Source of the DNA: Candidatus Rokuibacteriota bacterium
Lineage (GTDB): Bacteria > Methylomirabilota > Methylomirabilia > Rokubacteriales > CSP1-6
DNA length: 64,000 nt
Assembly (NCBI GenBank): GCA_003221695.1
Contig: QHSX01000056.1
Location: 1-64,000, forward strand
Reading direction: 5' to 3'
Shown here: positions 62,403-64,000 of the stretch, one piece after another
How the letters are laid out: each line of letters opens with the position of its first letter
How positions within the stretch are numbered: the stretch's first letter is position 1
The notes under the pieces: generated by a model
What the model was told of the DNA's origin: nothing
Databases searched by the model: none
What the model saw: only the letters and a program-made list of their open reading frames with translations
Translations under genes and position numbers: made by a program

Positions 62403-64000
62403 ATGGAACGCTGGCAATCGCGGCCGCTCGCTCGGTGGGGATTCGCAGCCCTCCTTTGCTTCGCGCTACTCGGCCTGATCCCCTCCGCGGCATTGGCGGC
62501 CATCTCCTTGGTCCAGCAAAATAACGGGAGTTCGGCCTCGGCGACTTCGCTCCCGGTTCCCTTCACCACCGCACCGACAACCACCGCGGGCAACGTGCTG
62601 ATCATGGTCGGTGGCACCTCGACTGGATCCCTGTCCGGCGTGAGTGGGGGCGGTGTCGGCAATTGGTTCAAGGCCCAATCGTCGACGACGAACACGCACA
62701 TCGAGATCTGGTACGGCGCGGTGGACGTCGCCACGCTCACCTCCTCGACGCCGGTGACGATCACGGCTGCAACGGCGGGCGGCATGTGGATGACCCTCAT
62801 GGAATGGAATGGCGTGTCGCTCACGATCGACAAGAGCGCCGCCCAGGCCGGGACGTCCAGCCCGGCATCCGCGCCCTCGATCACGACGACCAACGCGAGT
62901 GATCTCGTGATCCTCGGTATCGCCGACAACATCGGGAATACCTTCGGGAGCCCGTCAACTGGAAGCTGGACGGCACTGACAGCGGTCACCACGCCTGAGG
63001 CGCAAACGACCTGGTATTCGATCGCCGCCGCCACCGCGACGTTCAACCCGACGGTGACCGAGACGGCCAACACCTGGGACGCGGCCATCGCGGCGCTCAA
63101 GGGGTGCGCGGCGACCACCTCTGATGCGAGCTACCTGACCGCCAACGGCCAGAACGGTGTGGTCAGTATTTACTGGGCGAGCCCGAACCCGGTGCTCATT
63201 CTCCGCGACACGACGAACAGCTTCACCACCGCGCCGACGAACGGGAACGCGTACAAGGTGGGTGACGCGAACCTGGGGACGGCCACCATCGTCTACAGCG
63301 GCTCCGGCAATGTCGCGCCAGGCACTTTCAATCAATCCGTTGCGAACCAAACCTGGTACTACAAGGTCTACACGAATTGCGACCTGGTCTACTCGACGGG
63401 CGTCGTCCTCACCGTCGCTCCGGCCACCACCTCGCTGTGGAGCTACTCGATGCCCGTGGCCGCGCTGACCACGCCAGGAATCGACGACCAAAACGTCGTG
63501 ATCTTTGCCGATAACAACGGCAAGGTCCACGGCGCGGACGCGACCTCCGGCACGCTGGAGTTCCCGGTATTCACGCAGGCGGGCGGCGCGATCCAGGCGC
63601 GGCCGACGATCATCCCCGCCGCTTACTCCCAGACGAATGTGAACGTCGCCTATGCCAGCTCTCAGGACGGGTACGTCTATGCCTTGAATACGGCCACCGG
63701 CGCGTCGGTGTGGTCGAATCCGACTGCATGCTCCGGGACAGGGACGAGGAGCTGCGTGCCGGGGAGCAACAACCTCCAGGGCGGGGCGGCGGTCTGGCTT
63801 CAGGCGATCCGGCAGCTGCCGATCTGTGGAGTGTACGTTGACGCGGTCTTCGTCGGCAGCCGCATCTCAGGCAACAACACCGGCAACAGCGTCTACGCGC
63901 TCAATGGCGGCACCACACCCGTGACAAGCGGTGGCGGCAACAAATGCCGGGCGAGCGGCACCGTCGTTCAGCCGGGCGACTACCTGTGGCAGTTCACCGG
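62403..64000 (+). CDS. Secreted protein with C-terminal PQQ-like propeller repeats, cut by window end
   Basis: At least 532 residues, open to the last base. Signal peptide (WGFAALLCFALLGLIPSAALAA), then a Ser/Thr-rich beta-domain (FTTAPTTTAGNVLIMVGG, TNASDLVILGIADN) repeated in character through residue about 240. A fibronectin-like segment follows (NSFTTAPTNGNAYKVGDANLGTATIVYSG). From about residue 345 propeller blades begin (DQNVVIFADNNGKVHGADATSGTLEFPVF; YVYALNTATGASVW), the PQQ-like repeat. Probably a surface or extracellular protein; the end is unknown. Confidence 0.75.
   Translation, partial: MERWQSRPLARWGFAALLCFALLGLIPSAALAAISLVQQNNGSSASATSLPVPFTTAPTTTAGNVLIMVGGTSTGSLSGVSGGGVGNWFKAQSSTTNTHIEIWYGAVDVATLTSSTPVTITAATAGGMWMTLMEWNGVSLTIDKSAAQAGTSSPASAPSITTTNASDLVILGIADNIGNTFGSPSTGSWTALTAVTTPEAQTTWYSIAAATATFNPTVTETANTWDAAIAALKGCAATTSDASYLTANGQNGVVSIYWASPNPVLILRDTTNSFTTAPTNGNAYKVGDANLGTATIVYSGSGNVAPGTFNQSVANQTWYYKVYTNCDLVYSTGVVLTVAPATTSLWSYSMPVAALTTPGIDDQNVVIFADNNGKVHGADATSGTLEFPVFTQAGGAIQARPTIIPAAYSQTNVNVAYASSQDGYVYALNTATGASVWSNPTACSGTGTRSCVPGSNNLQGGAAVWLQAIRQLPICGVYVDAVFVGSRISGNNTGNSVYALNGGTTPVTSGGGNKCRASGTVVQPGDYLWQFT

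Overview
The window is GC-rich bacterial DNA, densely coded on both strands and apparently a piece of an environmental or metagenome-derived chromosome. Gene content points to Candidatus Rokubacteria (Methylomirabilota) or a close relative. The reasons are repeated branched-chain amino-acid type (Liv) ABC transporters, zinc-independent quinone oxidoreductases, a CaiB/BaiF CoA-transferase, an F420/flavin luciferase-like oxidoreductase, several PQQ quinoproteins and many secreted orphan proteins. This assignment is inference from gene content; no rRNA or tRNA is visible.

Layout. 1-4.9 kb: a minus-strand block (LivH permease broken by an in-frame TAG, its binding protein, an enoyl-CoA hydratase, a quinone oxidoreductase) facing a luciferase-like oxidoreductase. 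4.9-5.6 kb: decayed remnants. 5.6-8 kb: a secreted alpha/beta hydrolase and a Tat-exported SMP-30 lactonase. 8.3-12.9 kb: a complete Liv operon (binding protein, LivG, LivF, LivH, LivM). 13-15.3 kb: small proteins and two single-domain response regulators; the first small gene has a sigma-54-like promoter. 15.4-18.2 kb: a PQQ dehydrogenase, a sulfocyanin-like blue copper protein and a RidA protein. 18.3-20.9 kb: a secreted protein, a ThuA-like protein and a nucleotidyltransferase pair. 20.9-23.9 kb: PQQ dehydrogenase, cytochrome c and periplasmic binding protein in the order of xoxF-xoxG-xoxJ. 24.8-30.2 kb: a secreted operon (beta-propeller/Ig protein, a small exported protein, a phospholipase-C-like protein) and a transglutaminase-like protein. 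30.3-35.5 kb: a TPR outer-membrane protein, FecR protein, CHASE2 adenylate cyclase with PilZ domain, and cytochrome c. 35.5-46.2 kb: PruA, a hybrid kinase, secreted proteins, a second copy of the alpha/beta hydrolase, LuxR-type regulators, cupin, dUTPase and a quinone oxidoreductase. 46.2-51.5 kb: CoA-transferase, a protease-rhodanese-cyclic-nucleotide-binding fusion, and a TPR membrane protein. 51.6-52.9 kb: a fluoride riboswitch with an overlapping terminator ahead of a cation/proton antiporter. 53-58.8 kb: a broken ORF6N gene, a Spy-like protein, an M1 aminopeptidase, a VapBC-type toxin-antitoxin pair and a five-haem cytochrome whose N-terminus runs into the toxin gene. 58.9-64 kb: secreted adhesin-like proteins, a PAS-LuxR regulator, a methyltransferase and a secreted propeller protein running off the end, with a sigma-54-like promoter.

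How the parts may work together. Both PQQ dehydrogenases carry the Asp-x-Asp signature of lanthanide-dependent enzymes, each beside its own predicted electron acceptor (blue copper protein or cytochrome c). Liv transporters, CoA-transferase, crotonase and quinone oxidoreductases suggest uptake and CoA-dependent breakdown of small organic or amino acids. A class III cyclase and a protein with a cyclic-nucleotide-binding domain hint at cAMP signalling across the envelope. The clearest regulatory element is the fluoride riboswitch unit.
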